Part shown: positions 42,854 through 50,379 of the stretch, one piece after another
Layout: the number at the start of each line of letters is the position of its first letter
Position numbering within the stretch: the stretch's first letter is position 1
DNA from: Ignavibacteria bacterium
GTDB taxonomy: Bacteria; Bacteroidota; Ignavibacteria; Kapaibacteriales; UBA2268
Length of the DNA stretch: 64,000 bases
NCBI GenBank assembly: GCA_016844745.1
Contig: JAERMQ010000021.1
Span: 1-64,000 of the forward strand
Reading direction: 5' to 3'
The notes under the pieces: model-generated
Databases searched by the model: none
What the model was told of the DNA's origin: nothing
The model's input: the letters and a program-made list of their open reading frames with translations, nothing else
Translations under genes and position numbers: made by a program

Positions 42854-44986
42854 ATGAATAAAAAATATATAATAATAATTTTGGTTTTAGCATCCATCAA
42901 CTCTTATTCGCAAACAAATAATGATACAATCAATTTCAAAACAAAAGAAATTGTGGTCTCGGCGCTGAAATATCCCGAAAGATTAATCGAAGTTCCTATG
43001 TCGATAAGTTTAATCACAAGGGAAAATCTTATCAATATTAAAGGTGTAGGCTTGGAGGAAGCTTTGAATCTCGTTCCTGGTGTTTTGGTACAATCACGGG
43101 CTGGTTTTATCGATAACAGGATAACCATCCGTGGATTCGGTGCAAGAGGCGCCGGAGACAGGTCAAATTCAGGTACTTCCCGCGGAATTAAATTCTATCT
43201 TGACGGATTGCCTCTAACAGAACCCGACGGAAGAACATCTTTTGATGAGATTGATTTTTCACTTGCCGATAAAATAGAAATCGTTCGCTCGAATGCCTCA
43301 ACGATTTGGGGAAATGCAGCCGGAGGAGTTGTAAGTATCACCACAATGCCTGTCTTCAATAAAAATTATATTAATGCAACGGATATTGCAGGTGGCTATG
43401 GTTTAAATAAATTATTTGTTCAGGCAGGTTCCGTATTAGCTAATTCGAGGCTGAATCTGGGATTCTCGCGAACGGTTTTCGATGGTTACCGGGTAAATTC
43501 CAATGCTGAAAAGTATTTACTATACTTAGGTTTTAGCAGCCCAATCAATGATAAAGCATTACTCAAAGTAAATTTAACTGCCGTATCGAATGATTTTAGT
43601 ATTCCCGGACCACTAACACAAGCGCAGTTCGATTTTATGCCGGAAATGGCAAATCCGGATTACTTTAATCGAAGGGAAAGGAGAAGCAATAAAAGCGTCC
43701 GGCTCGGTGTTACACTCGAACGTCACATAAATTCCGATAATCAAATTTCATTTATGACATACCTGAATCCGAAATTTCTCCAGCGTTCCGAACGAAACAC
43801 TTTCAGGGATTTTACGCGTTATCACCTTGGAGGCGCTGCAAACTGGATGAACAAATTCGATTTTTCGAATGATATACATAATACATTTCTTATGGGAATC
43901 GATGAACAATATCAGGACGGCGCAATTCAGTTTTTCTTCCTGAAAGACGGCGAAAGGGGCAAACTGAAAACAAATAAAAGAGAAGGCGCAAATACTGCTG
44001 GAATATATATTCAGGATGAAATTAATTTCAGCGATAAATTCAGTGCATTATTCGGAGCCAGATACGACAATGTAACCTATTATACACGAGTTTATTTTGA
44101 TGACGGAGAGAATAAATTAACAAACAATTCCGAAGATAAGGTATATACCCATTTTACTCCTAAATTGGGATTGACATATCGAATAACGCAAAATCATAGT
44201 ATTTTTGCCAATATTGGCGGCGGTATTGAAGTTCCTGCAGGTAACGAAACCGATCCGTTAGGTTTATTACCATCAGATACACTTCATCAGATTAATCCTT
44301 TACTTGAACCGATAATATCTACAACTTATGAAATCGGTGATAAATTCAATCTACATTTCCCTCATTCATTCATTCGCTCGCTAAGTAATGAAGTTTCTTT
44401 TTATTACATAGATACAAAAAATGAATTAATCCCCTACACAAGCGGTAGTTATTATCTATCAGCCGGGAAGACAAGCAGAATCGGCGTTGAGTGGGGATTG
44501 AATTTTTATTTTGCACACGGATTATCTCTTAGGTCAGCTATTACCTATTCGAATAATAAATACGTAAATTACTGGAAAGAAACTACATTGGAAAACCCGG
44601 AAGCAGATTATAAAAATAATAAAATTGCAGGTATTCCTCCATTTTATTACAATACATCACTTCAATGGGAACTGCCATATCTTCCTAATATTAATGCTGA
44701 ATTACAAATGCAGGGTATTGGGAGCTATTTTACCGATGATGCCAATAAATACGAGGTTCCCTCTTATAATTTAATTAATGCGAAAATCGGAACATCAAAA
44801 CCATTCAAATTAGCTGGTGGAATAAGTATCGGCGGATTTATTTCAGTTAATAATATAACCGATGTAAAATATGTTGCATCGTCATTTATTAATCCCGACC
44901 CTGATAAGAATACTAAACTCCCAATGTATCTCGAACCTGGATTACCGAGAAATTTAGTAATTGGATTGAATTTGGGATGGGAATAG
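42854..44986 (+). CDS. TonB-dependent outer-membrane receptor
   Basis: 710 residues. Signal peptide (residues 1-19) is followed by a TonB-box-like stretch (TKEIVVSALKYPERL), a plug domain (~40-165: VPMSISLITRENL, VPGVLVQSRAG, ITIRGFGARGAG, EIVRSNASTIWGNAAGGVVS) and a 22-strand-type barrel ending LVIGLNLGWE. The RGFGARGAG and NAAGGV signatures are of the FecA/iron-citrate or vitamin receptor type. It imports a metal chelate or cofactor using TonB energy. No transport partner is adjacent, so the ligand cannot be told. Confidence 0.9.
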   Translation: MNKKYIIIILVLASINSYSQTNNDTINFKTKEIVVSALKYPERLIEVPMSISLITRENLINIKGVGLEEALNLVPGVLVQSRAGFIDNRITIRGFGARGAGDRSNSGTSRGIKFYLDGLPLTEPDGRTSFDEIDFSLADKIEIVRSNASTIWGNAAGGVVSITTMPVFNKNYINATDIAGGYGLNKLFVQAGSVLANSRLNLGFSRTVFDGYRVNSNAEKYLLYLGFSSPINDKALLKVNLTAVSNDFSIPGPLTQAQFDFMPEMANPDYFNRRERRSNKSVRLGVTLERHINSDNQISFMTYLNPKFLQRSERNTFRDFTRYHLGGAANWMNKFDFSNDIHNTFLMGIDEQYQDGAIQFFFLKDGERGKLKTNKREGANTAGIYIQDEINFSDKFSALFGARYDNVTYYTRVYFDDGENKLTNNSEDKVYTHFTPKLGLTYRITQNHSIFANIGGGIEVPAGNETDPLGLLPSDTLHQINPLLEPIISTTYEIGDKFNLHFPHSFIRSLSNEVSFYYIDTKNELIPYTSGSYYLSAGKTSRIGVEWGLNFYFAHGLSLRSAITYSNNKYVNYWKETTLENPEADYKNNKIAGIPPFYYNTSLQWELPYLPNINAELQMQGIGSYFTDDANKYEVPSYNLINAKIGTSKPFKLAGGISIGGFISVNNITDVKYVASSFINPDPDKNTKLPMYLEPGLPRNLVIGLNLGWE

Positions 44987-44994
44987 GCTTTTAA

Positions 44995-45130
44995 TAATGT
45001 TCAATGGTTAATGGTCAATGGTTAATGGTTAATGGTTAATGGTTAATGGTCAATGGTTAATGGTCAATGGTCAATGGTCAATGGTTAATGGTTAATGGTT
45101 AATGGTCAATGGTCAATGGTCATTGACCAT
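44995..45130. repeat. Tandem array of AATGGTCAATGGTT units
   Basis: About nine to eleven units, mixing GGTTAATGG and GGTCAATGG, directly after the TonB receptor gene. The end TCATTGACCATAG is a partial inverse. It is the longest copy of the family seen at 23.1 and 34.3 kb. The arrangement of the two unit types differs between arrays. Confidence 0.85.
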
Positions 45131-45391
45131 AGATTCACTTAATATTAAATTCCAGTCTCATTGTTATAGTTGCTGTTTCTTTTTCGGGGAGGTATTCATG
45201 GCTCCTCTGAATGTAAAATTTTCATCGGAATTGGAATGTGAAATACCGAGGATTTACTAATTTCAAAGTTGTACTTTGGAATTAAATTTTTGATTTTTTG
45301 ATAGGACTCAAAAAAAGAAACTCTATCAATTGCTAATGAAATGTATATAATTTTGAATATGAGTAAAGATGGATTATTTGAGACCCTGATA

Positions 45392-45466
45392 AATTTAATT
45401 CTGAACTTGTTTCAGAATCCATAATACGCATTGGGACAGGATTCTGAAATAAATTCAGAATTACAA
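45392..45466. repeat. Inverted repeat AATTCTGAACTTGTTTCAGAATCC
   Basis: AATTCTGAACTTGTTTCAGA and TTCTGAAATAAATTCAGAATT pair as a long hairpin. The remainder of the gap 45131-45545 is AT-rich; a readable C-terminal-like peptide on the minus strand at 45130-45200 is too short to assign. Confidence 0.55.
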
Positions 45467-45545
45467 TCATATTTGGATTTCAAATTTACTAAAAGCATGA
45501 ATCTTTTAAATTCTAAGTTAGAAATTTTTTTAATAATGGAGTTCT

Positions 45546-45863
45546 ATGAACTGGTTCTATTTGATTATTGCAGGATTTTTTGAAGTAGGTTGGCCCCTGG
45601 GGCTGAAACTTTCCCAAACCATGCAATCGAAAATTTTGGGAATATTATTGGCAATTATTTCAATGACGCTTAGCGGATTATTTTTATGGCTTGCCCAAAA
45701 ATCCATTCCGATTGGCACTGCTTATGCCGTATGGACGGGAATTGGTGCAGTCGGTACATTGATTGTAGGAATAGTTTATTTTGGTGACTCTGCCAGTATT
45801 TGGAGGATGTTATCCGCGCTATTGATTGTAATTGGTATTGTAGGATTAAGGTTAGCTCTTTAG
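45546..45863 (+). CDS. sugE: SMR-family exporter, SugE/Gdx-type (guanidinium)
   Basis: 105 residues in four transmembrane helices. The Gdx subgroup signature is present: FFEVGWPLGLKLS (Glu13 in helix 1, conserved in all SMR proteins) and the IPIGTAYAVWTGIGAVG stretch in helix 3. SugE/Gdx proteins export guanidinium in exchange for protons; related Qac-type SMR proteins export quaternary ammonium. The exact start, MNWFYLII, fits the family. I looked for a guanidine riboswitch upstream and saw none. Confidence 0.88.
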   Translation: MNWFYLIIAGFFEVGWPLGLKLSQTMQSKILGILLAIISMTLSGLFLWLAQKSIPIGTAYAVWTGIGAVGTLIVGIVYFGDSASIWRMLSALLIVIGIVGLRLAL

Positions 45864-46049
45864 GAAGGTATTAAACTGTTTTCTTTGATAATTTAACCAA
45901 CAAATAACAAGGGAATACAGGCATTTATATATTATTATTTATTTGAATTGTAGTAAGTTCAACAAATACTGAGTATAAAAAATCACAATATATAATTTTC
46001 AGAAGCGTCGTTGTTTTTATTATGCCAAGTATTAAAAAAGCAGTATTAC

Positions 46050-46376
46050 ATGGATAAAAATATTTATGAATATAATTTTGCTTTGTATAATGGGAAAGTA
46101 GAAATGAATGATTTTCTAAATTCACTGAATTCACAGGAACAGGCAAAAATTATCTCTTATATGGATAAATTAGTAGAACTATTGAATATCCACGAATTTC
46201 CAAATGAAAAATTATCAAAATATCTTCGTGATGGTATTTTTGAATTAAGAGTAAAATTAAAGAATACTACTTCAAGAAGTCTCTATTTTTTTATGTCTGA
46301 TAAAAATGTTATTTTTACTCATGGTTTTATTAAGAAAACTGAGAAACGCCAGAACATGAAATTGATAAAGCTATAA
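46050..46376 (+). CDS. RelE/Gp49-type toxin (phage-derived Gp49-like)
   Basis: 108 residues from the ATG at 46050 (the longer frame from 46011 adds an unsupported N-terminus). The C-terminal signature DGIFELRVKLKN, RSLYFFMSDKNVIFTHGFIKKT matches the RelE-like Gp49/HigB family of mRNA-cleaving toxins, including the arginine-rich end (KKTEKRQNMK). It precedes a small antitoxin candidate by 28 bases in the toxin-first order typical of HigBA. Confidence 0.82.
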   Translation: MDKNIYEYNFALYNGKVEMNDFLNSLNSQEQAKIISYMDKLVELLNIHEFPNEKLSKYLRDGIFELRVKLKNTTSRSLYFFMSDKNVIFTHGFIKKTEKRQNMKLIKL

Positions 46377-46404
46377 GAATAAAAGAATTTTATAGGAGTA
46401 TGAA

Positions 46405-46548
46405 ATGAACTATGCCCAAGCTTATAAAGAAGAAAAAATGAAAGATGAAACTTTCAGAAAAGCATATATGGAAGAAAAGAAATTATTGGATTTGGAATTC
46501 ATGTTGGACGACCTTTCTGAAAAAATAAAATTAGAGAAATCTTATTAG
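46405..46548 (+). CDS. Short antitoxin candidate (no HTH)
   Basis: A 47-residue ORF too short for routine callers, starting at the ATG 46405 with AGGAG about 7 bases upstream. It is wholly charged and helical (KEEKMKDETFRKAYMEEKKL, FMLDDLSEKIKLEKS). The first part resembles the N-terminal helix of HigA-type antitoxins (...DEEFRKAYEEEK...), but the helix-turn-helix normally behind it is absent. It could still neutralise the Gp49-like toxin. Either a natural short antitoxin or a truncated one. Confidence 0.6.
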   Translation: MNYAQAYKEEKMKDETFRKAYMEEKKLLDLEFMLDDLSEKIKLEKSY

Positions 46549-46639
46549 GAACTTTTAAAAGGAGTAAGGAAAATTAAGAGAGTTTTAAATAAAGTATAGA
46601 ATGTTGAAATATTTGTAAGCGTGGTCTTACTTTCGTTTA

Positions 46640-46750
46640 TTGTCTGAACTGTGATTCTTATGATTTCTTTGATTACTATGATTGTTTAATTGGAATTTTC
46701 TTAAAAAATCAAATTAATCATAAGAATCATAGAAATCATAGTTCAGATAT
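46640..46750. repeat. TTGTCTGAACT inverted repeat
   Basis: TGTCTGAACTGTGATTCTTA pairs with TAAGAATCATAGAAATCATA and GTTCAGATA. It sits immediately after a 36-bp sequence (46604-46639) that recurs at 47267-47302, so it probably inserted into one copy of that sequence. Lies between the two toxin-antitoxin-like pairs. Confidence 0.7.
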
Positions 46751-46772
46751 ATTTTATTAGGATTGTTTTCAA

Positions 46773-47033
46773 ATGGATATAATTATTGAGCCACATACAC
46801 TAAAAAGAGCGCTCGAAAGAGGCGCTTCCAAAGAAGAAATTATAAACGTTCTTGATGAAGGTTTTGTTATCCCTGCAAAAAGCAATAGATTTGCAAAGGC
46901 TAAAATATTGGATTATAATAATTATTGGAATAGTAAATACTATGAACAGAAAAGAATTGAAGTAATTTACACTATTGAGGATGTTCAAATCGTTACTGTA
47001 ACAGTTTATGTATTTTATGGGAAGTGGGAATAA
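46773..47033 (+). CDS. DUF4258 domain protein, RelE-like toxin candidate
   Basis: 86 residues. EPHTLKRALERGASKEEIINVL followed by a strand-rich end (EQKRIEVIYTIEDVQIVTVT, VYVFYGKW) matches DUF4258, a RelE-fold family often paired with DUF2283 proteins. The DUF2283 gene starts four bases after its stop. A toxin role is inferred from family and pairing. Confidence 0.75.
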   Translation: MDIIIEPHTLKRALERGASKEEIINVLDEGFVIPAKSNRFAKAKILDYNNYWNSKYYEQKRIEVIYTIEDVQIVTVTVYVFYGKWE

Positions 47034-47036
47034 AAA

Positions 47037-47264
47037 ATGAAAATAGAATATGACGATAAATTTGATTTGCTGTATATTAGATTTGACGATACAGCTCAGG
47101 AAGTAATTAATGAAAGAATCAACGACCATATCGTTTTGGATATAGGTAAAAATGAAAAGATTGTTGGAATCGAGATATTAGGAGCAATGGATGTGTTGAA
47201 TTTGAGCAATATTCTACCGATTGATTATTTAAACTACAGAAAGGATAATTTGGTAACAGCCTAA
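47037..47264 (+). CDS. DUF2283 protein, antitoxin candidate
   Basis: 75 residues. KIEYDDKFDLLYIRFDD and IVLDIGKNEKIVGIEILGA are the DUF2283 signatures. The protein is acidic and lacks a clear DNA-binding motif. Tight linkage with the DUF4258 gene (four-base gap) suggests a toxin-antitoxin pair. It ends about 40 bases before the structured RNA element at 47303. Confidence 0.78.
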   Translation: MKIEYDDKFDLLYIRFDDTAQEVINERINDHIVLDIGKNEKIVGIEILGAMDVLNLSNILPIDYLNYRKDNLVTA

Positions 47265-47302
47265 CTGTTTGAAATATTTGTAAGTGTGAACTTACTTTCG
47301 TT

Positions 47303-47414
47303 CTGAGTTGAAAACTGGTAATTGAAAACGTGAAGAACGCAAGAAAGACACGCTCCCGAATGGGGGCGTTTTCCTTTTTGTTCTTCATGTGGGTATACCA
47401 GTACCTCAACTCAG
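47303..47414 (+). ncRNA. Candidate structured RNA leader (four nested helices)
   Basis: Four helices nest without conflict. P1: CTGAGTTGA (47303-47311) with TCAACTCAG (47406-47414), 9 bp. P2: CTGGTA (47315-47320) with TACCAG (47396-47401), 6 bp. P3: CGTGAAGAAC (47329-47338) with GTTCTTCATG (47380-47389), 10 bp with one G-U. P4: ACGCTCCC (47350-47357) with GGGGGCGT (47362-47369), 8 bp with one G-U and a GAAT tetraloop. A small hairpin precedes it and a terminator-like hairpin follows. It precedes the SDR gene at 47461. I do not recognise a known riboswitch class. Confidence 0.6.
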
Positions 47415-47441
47415 GGCAAATTTGTGAAAATGCCCTTTTTT
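47414..47441 (+). terminator. Terminator or attenuator before the SDR gene
   Basis: GGGCA (47414-47418) and TGCCC (47431-47435) form a short GC stem followed by TTTTTT. It starts at the last base of helix P1 of the structured RNA and ends 19 bases before the SDR start codon. Either the end of a small RNA or an attenuator for the downstream gene. Confidence 0.6.
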
Positions 47442-47460
47442 AATTTATAAGGAAAACAAA

Positions 47461-48648
47461 ATGAGGTTCGTTATTGACGGTACTACCGGTTTACTTGGAA
47501 GAAACTTGTTATTTGAAATTTTGAAGCAGAATTTGAAAAGCCTTGATGAAATCGAAATAATCATACTTGGTAAGGGTTCCAACGGAAAAACGTTGGAATG
47601 CAGGATGAAGGAAATTATCATTGATGATGGCTTCGACTACTTGAATCTTAATAAAAATTCGGATTATTACGAACAAATCAAAGAACGAATTATTTATATT
47701 GATTTTGATTTGACAAAGCCTGACCTTGGTATTTCAAGAAAAGCACTTGAGATTTTAAAGAAAGAAAAGATTGATTATTTCTTTCATATTGCAGCACTTT
47801 CAAGTTTTTTGGATACTCCAGAAATAATTAATCAACTCAATCTTATAAACATTGAAGGGACAAAGCACTTATTGAGTTTAGTAAAAGAAATCAAGGTTGA
47901 AAATTTTATTTTTGTAAGTTCTGCATATCATGCAGGCTCTTCACAGAATGTGATTTATCCTGACTTTGTCAATAATTCTAATATATTCAGAAATCCTTAT
48001 GAAATTACAAAATTACGAGCAGAATTATTTTTAAAAAAATATGCTAAGAAAGTGAGAATAAATCATAAAATTTTCAGAATAACAACGATATCTGGTAGGT
48101 TAGTTGAAAATGAATTAGGCTCAATCAATAAATATGATGTATTTTATGGATGGGGGTTATATTTTTTGAAATTAAAAATGAAATTATTCAAAAATTCTAT
48201 AAATATTTATTCTGTACCTTTTGAAATAAAACTGAGGATAAATGTACACCCTGAATCTACTATGAATATTATACCTGCTGATTTTGGGGCAAAATTATTA
48301 TTAAAAACCTGTTTAAATGGAAATGTAGATGATGCTTATCATCTTGTTAATGAAACAGATATCCCAACAAAAATCGTAATAAATAAAATTCTTGAAAACT
48401 TAAACATCACAGGACATATGTTCGTCGAACAAGAACCCGAAGATAAAACCCCATTTGAACAGTTCTACTATCGTACTGTAGGTAAAATTTTCACTCCATA
48501 TATCATTGACCCGCCACTGCATTACAATAACGACAATTTAAAAGGAGTAATGAATGAATATAATCTGAAATGTCCGGAGATGAATGAAACGAATTTTCAG
48601 AAACTTATGGATTATGCCAAGAAACATAATTTCGGGATTTCCATATGA
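47461..48648 (+). CDS. Extended short-chain dehydrogenase/reductase (NAD(P)-binding)
   Basis: 395 residues. The N-terminal GTTGLLGRNLLFEIL is the TGxxGxxG-type dinucleotide-binding loop, FHIAALSSF and FVSSAYHAG mark the Rossmann-fold strands, and NPYEITKLRAELF supplies the catalytic YxxxK. The plan resembles the male-sterility/thioester-reductase (NAD-binding 4) group, which reduce acyl-thioesters, and nucleoside-diphosphate-sugar epimerases; I cannot choose between them. ATG at 47461 follows a TAAGGAAAAC leader and the structured RNA. Substrate unknown. Confidence 0.75.
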   Translation: MRFVIDGTTGLLGRNLLFEILKQNLKSLDEIEIIILGKGSNGKTLECRMKEIIIDDGFDYLNLNKNSDYYEQIKERIIYIDFDLTKPDLGISRKALEILKKEKIDYFFHIAALSSFLDTPEIINQLNLINIEGTKHLLSLVKEIKVENFIFVSSAYHAGSSQNVIYPDFVNNSNIFRNPYEITKLRAELFLKKYAKKVRINHKIFRITTISGRLVENELGSINKYDVFYGWGLYFLKLKMKLFKNSINIYSVPFEIKLRINVHPESTMNIIPADFGAKLLLKTCLNGNVDDAYHLVNETDIPTKIVINKILENLNITGHMFVEQEPEDKTPFEQFYYRTVGKIFTPYIIDPPLHYNNDNLKGVMNEYNLKCPEMNETNFQKLMDYAKKHNFGISI

Positions 48649-48658
48649 AAAATAACAT

Positions 48659-48684
48659 CAACCATAGGGTTAACCCTATGGTTG
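48659..48684 (+). terminator. Perfect 26-bp palindrome after the SDR gene
   Basis: CAACCATAGGGTTAACCCTATGGTTG is a perfect palindrome 10 bases after the SDR stop. It would form a hairpin in RNA (13 bp minus loop) and could stop transcription or stabilise the 3' end. There is no T-run behind it. Confidence 0.55.
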
Positions 48685-48711
48685 AAAGTATTACTGATGT
48701 CGGATAAATTT

Positions 48712-49013
48712 AAGAACAAGGATTAACGATTTTTGATTTAAGATGTTTCAATTGCATTTGTAATTCATCGACAACTTACTCATAAAAACCTTATTTTACT
48801 ACAGTTAACCTTAGTAGCAATGTTTCATCCAACCAACCATTAACCTTATAACCTTATTTTCTGAAGAACAAAACGAGAAATAAGGTTAATGGGTTCTGTG
48901 ATTTCTCTTTTCTACTAAGGATTATTGTTGGAATAAGGTTTTTATGATTTTACTTTTTTCCTAATTTCCCTAATTTGCTTTCTTCTAAAATCTCAAATCG
49001 TTAATCCTTGTTC
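48712..49013. repeat. Element bounded by GAACAAGGATTAACGATTT inverted ends, copy 2
   Basis: Left end AAGAACAAGGATTAACGATTT (48712) and right end AAATCGTTAATCCTTGTTC (to 49013) are inverted copies of each other and match those of the element at 11249-11492. Inside, CCATTAACCTTATAACCTTA pairs with AAGGTTAATGG, and no ORF of note is present. Confidence 0.65.
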
Positions 49014-49043
49014 GATATTCCATGCAACCACTATGCTGCCTTC

Positions 49044-49170
49044 AATTAAAGAAAAGAACACACCCCTTAATCCCCTCTCAAGAGGGGAATTTTAAAATTC
49101 CCCTCTTGAGAGAGTAATTTAAAATTTCCCTCTTGAGAGGGGATTAAGGGGTGTGTTCTTTTCTTTAATT
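49044..49170 (-). terminator. Long palindrome downstream of the NmrA-like gene
   Basis: AATTAAAGAAAAGAACACAC and its complement GTGTGTTCTTTTCTTTAATT are the ends of a palindrome. Its middle repeats CCCCTTAATCCCCTCTCAAG and its complement, with an extra internal arm. It lies 22 bases past the stop of the NmrA-like gene (minus strand). Same family as 53901-53985 and 8959-9002. Confidence 0.65.
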
Positions 49171-49191
49171 CAACTGTTTAGGAATTAAAAT

Positions 49192-50052
49192 TTACGCCCA
49201 ATTGGAATTTGCTGCAAAGTCTTCAAATTTTGTCGGTGCAATTCCTGTTTCTTGAGCAACTCCATCAATATTCACACTATATCCGGTGCTATCGAACCAT
49301 TCCAACATTATGGCATAATCCATACTCATCTTGCGAATATCCTCGATTGGCGGCTGTATATGCTGAACAGGTTTTCCGGCAAACTTCGATATAATTTCTG
49401 CAACCTGAGGCATTGTGAGCGAATCGCCGGCAAAGTCGATAGCTTTACCATTCAATGCTTTATAATTATCAAATGCCATTGCGCCGTATTTTCCAATATC
49501 GCTAACGGCTACCATCTGCAGCGGTGTTGTTGGTTTGATGCTCATATAAAGATTGCCTGTGTCTATTCCCGGCTTGAACCATGCCGAAAGGAAATTATTC
49601 ATAAAGAAAACAGGACGGATAATCGTAAATGAATCGAATCCGAGACCACGGATTGTTTCTTCAATTCGCCATTTATTATCGAAATGGGGAATTCCCGTTT
49701 TATGTTGAGCTGATGAAACTGAAGTATAAACAAAATGTTTAATGCCACATTTCTTTGCAATTTCAGCAAATCGCTTGCCCTGCGCTTCTTCTTGCTCGGC
49801 TCCTGCTTCCCAGGTATTCTGGACTGCGAAAGTACCCCATGCACCATTCAAAGCATTCTCCAATGATTCGGCATTATCCAAATCACCAAAGACAATTTCT
49901 GCACCAAGTGCTGCTAATTCTTTTGCCTGTTCGCTATCAGTTTTGCGGGTCATAGCTTTAACTGTATAACCGAGCTTTAATAACTCACGGGCAACTGCTC
50001 CACCTTGTGCTCCGGTAGCGCCGGTCACAAGAACTGTTCTATTTTCGGACAT
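49192..50052 (-). CDS. NmrA-like NAD(P)-binding protein
   Basis: 286 residues. VLVTGATGAQGGAVARELLK is the GxxGxxG dinucleotide-binding loop. GAEIVFGDLDNAESLENAL, FVYTSVSS, IIRPVFFMNNFL and the TMPQVAEIISKF region match the NmrA/HSCARG atypical SDR family, which lack the Tyr-Lys catalytic pair and act as redox sensors or quinone-type reductases. No regulator is adjacent. Start is the ATG at 50050-50052. Confidence 0.83.
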   Translation of the reverse strand: MSENRTVLVTGATGAQGGAVARELLKLGYTVKAMTRKTDSEQAKELAALGAEIVFGDLDNAESLENALNGAWGTFAVQNTWEAGAEQEEAQGKRFAEIAKKCGIKHFVYTSVSSAQHKTGIPHFDNKWRIEETIRGLGFDSFTIIRPVFFMNNFLSAWFKPGIDTGNLYMSIKPTTPLQMVAVSDIGKYGAMAFDNYKALNGKAIDFAGDSLTMPQVAEIISKFAGKPVQHIQPPIEDIRKMSMDYAIMLEWFDSTGYSVNIDGVAQETGIAPTKFEDFAANSNWA

Positions 50053-50092
50053 GATTTAATCCTTCTATTTATTTATAAAATGTTAACTAATA

Positions 50093-50377
50093 AATTGTCT
50101 GAACCACTGATTAAACTGATTTTTCAAGTTGTCTGAACCATTGATTTACTTGATTTTTCTGATTCCTCTGATTATAATTACTGACTAAATTCTTAGCGTT
50201 TTTACATCTTTGCGGCATTGCGAGAAATTTTTCTCACGCAAAGCCGCAAAGTTTAATGTTTTTCCCTTTGTGTTTTGCGAGAAATTTTTCTCACGCAAAG
50301 CCGCAAAGGGAAAAGTCAAATCAATTACCTATTCTTATCATCTTAATCATAATAATCAAATAAATCACAGTTCAGAC
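50093..50377. repeat. TGTCTGAACC and TTTGCGGC repeats in the gap
   Basis: 50093-50175 holds two direct TTGTCTGAACCA(C/T)TGATT units in a row, ending at 50320-50377 in the complement (AATCACAGTTCAGACT). Between them are TTTGCGGCATTGCGAGAAAT and two copies of CTCACGCAAAGCCGCAAAG. The gap of 327 bp has no coding content. Confidence 0.65.
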
Positions 50378-50379
50378 TC

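Noticed and set aside
45130-45200. Minus-strand peptide ending TITMRLEFNIK as a gene remnant
   Set aside because: Too short and without a recognisable family; chance open frame cannot be excluded.
45140-45545. Guanidine riboswitch upstream of the SugE-type exporter
   Set aside because: No ykkC-type, mini-ykkC tandem ACGR-loop hairpins or guanidine-III pseudoknot could be found by eye.
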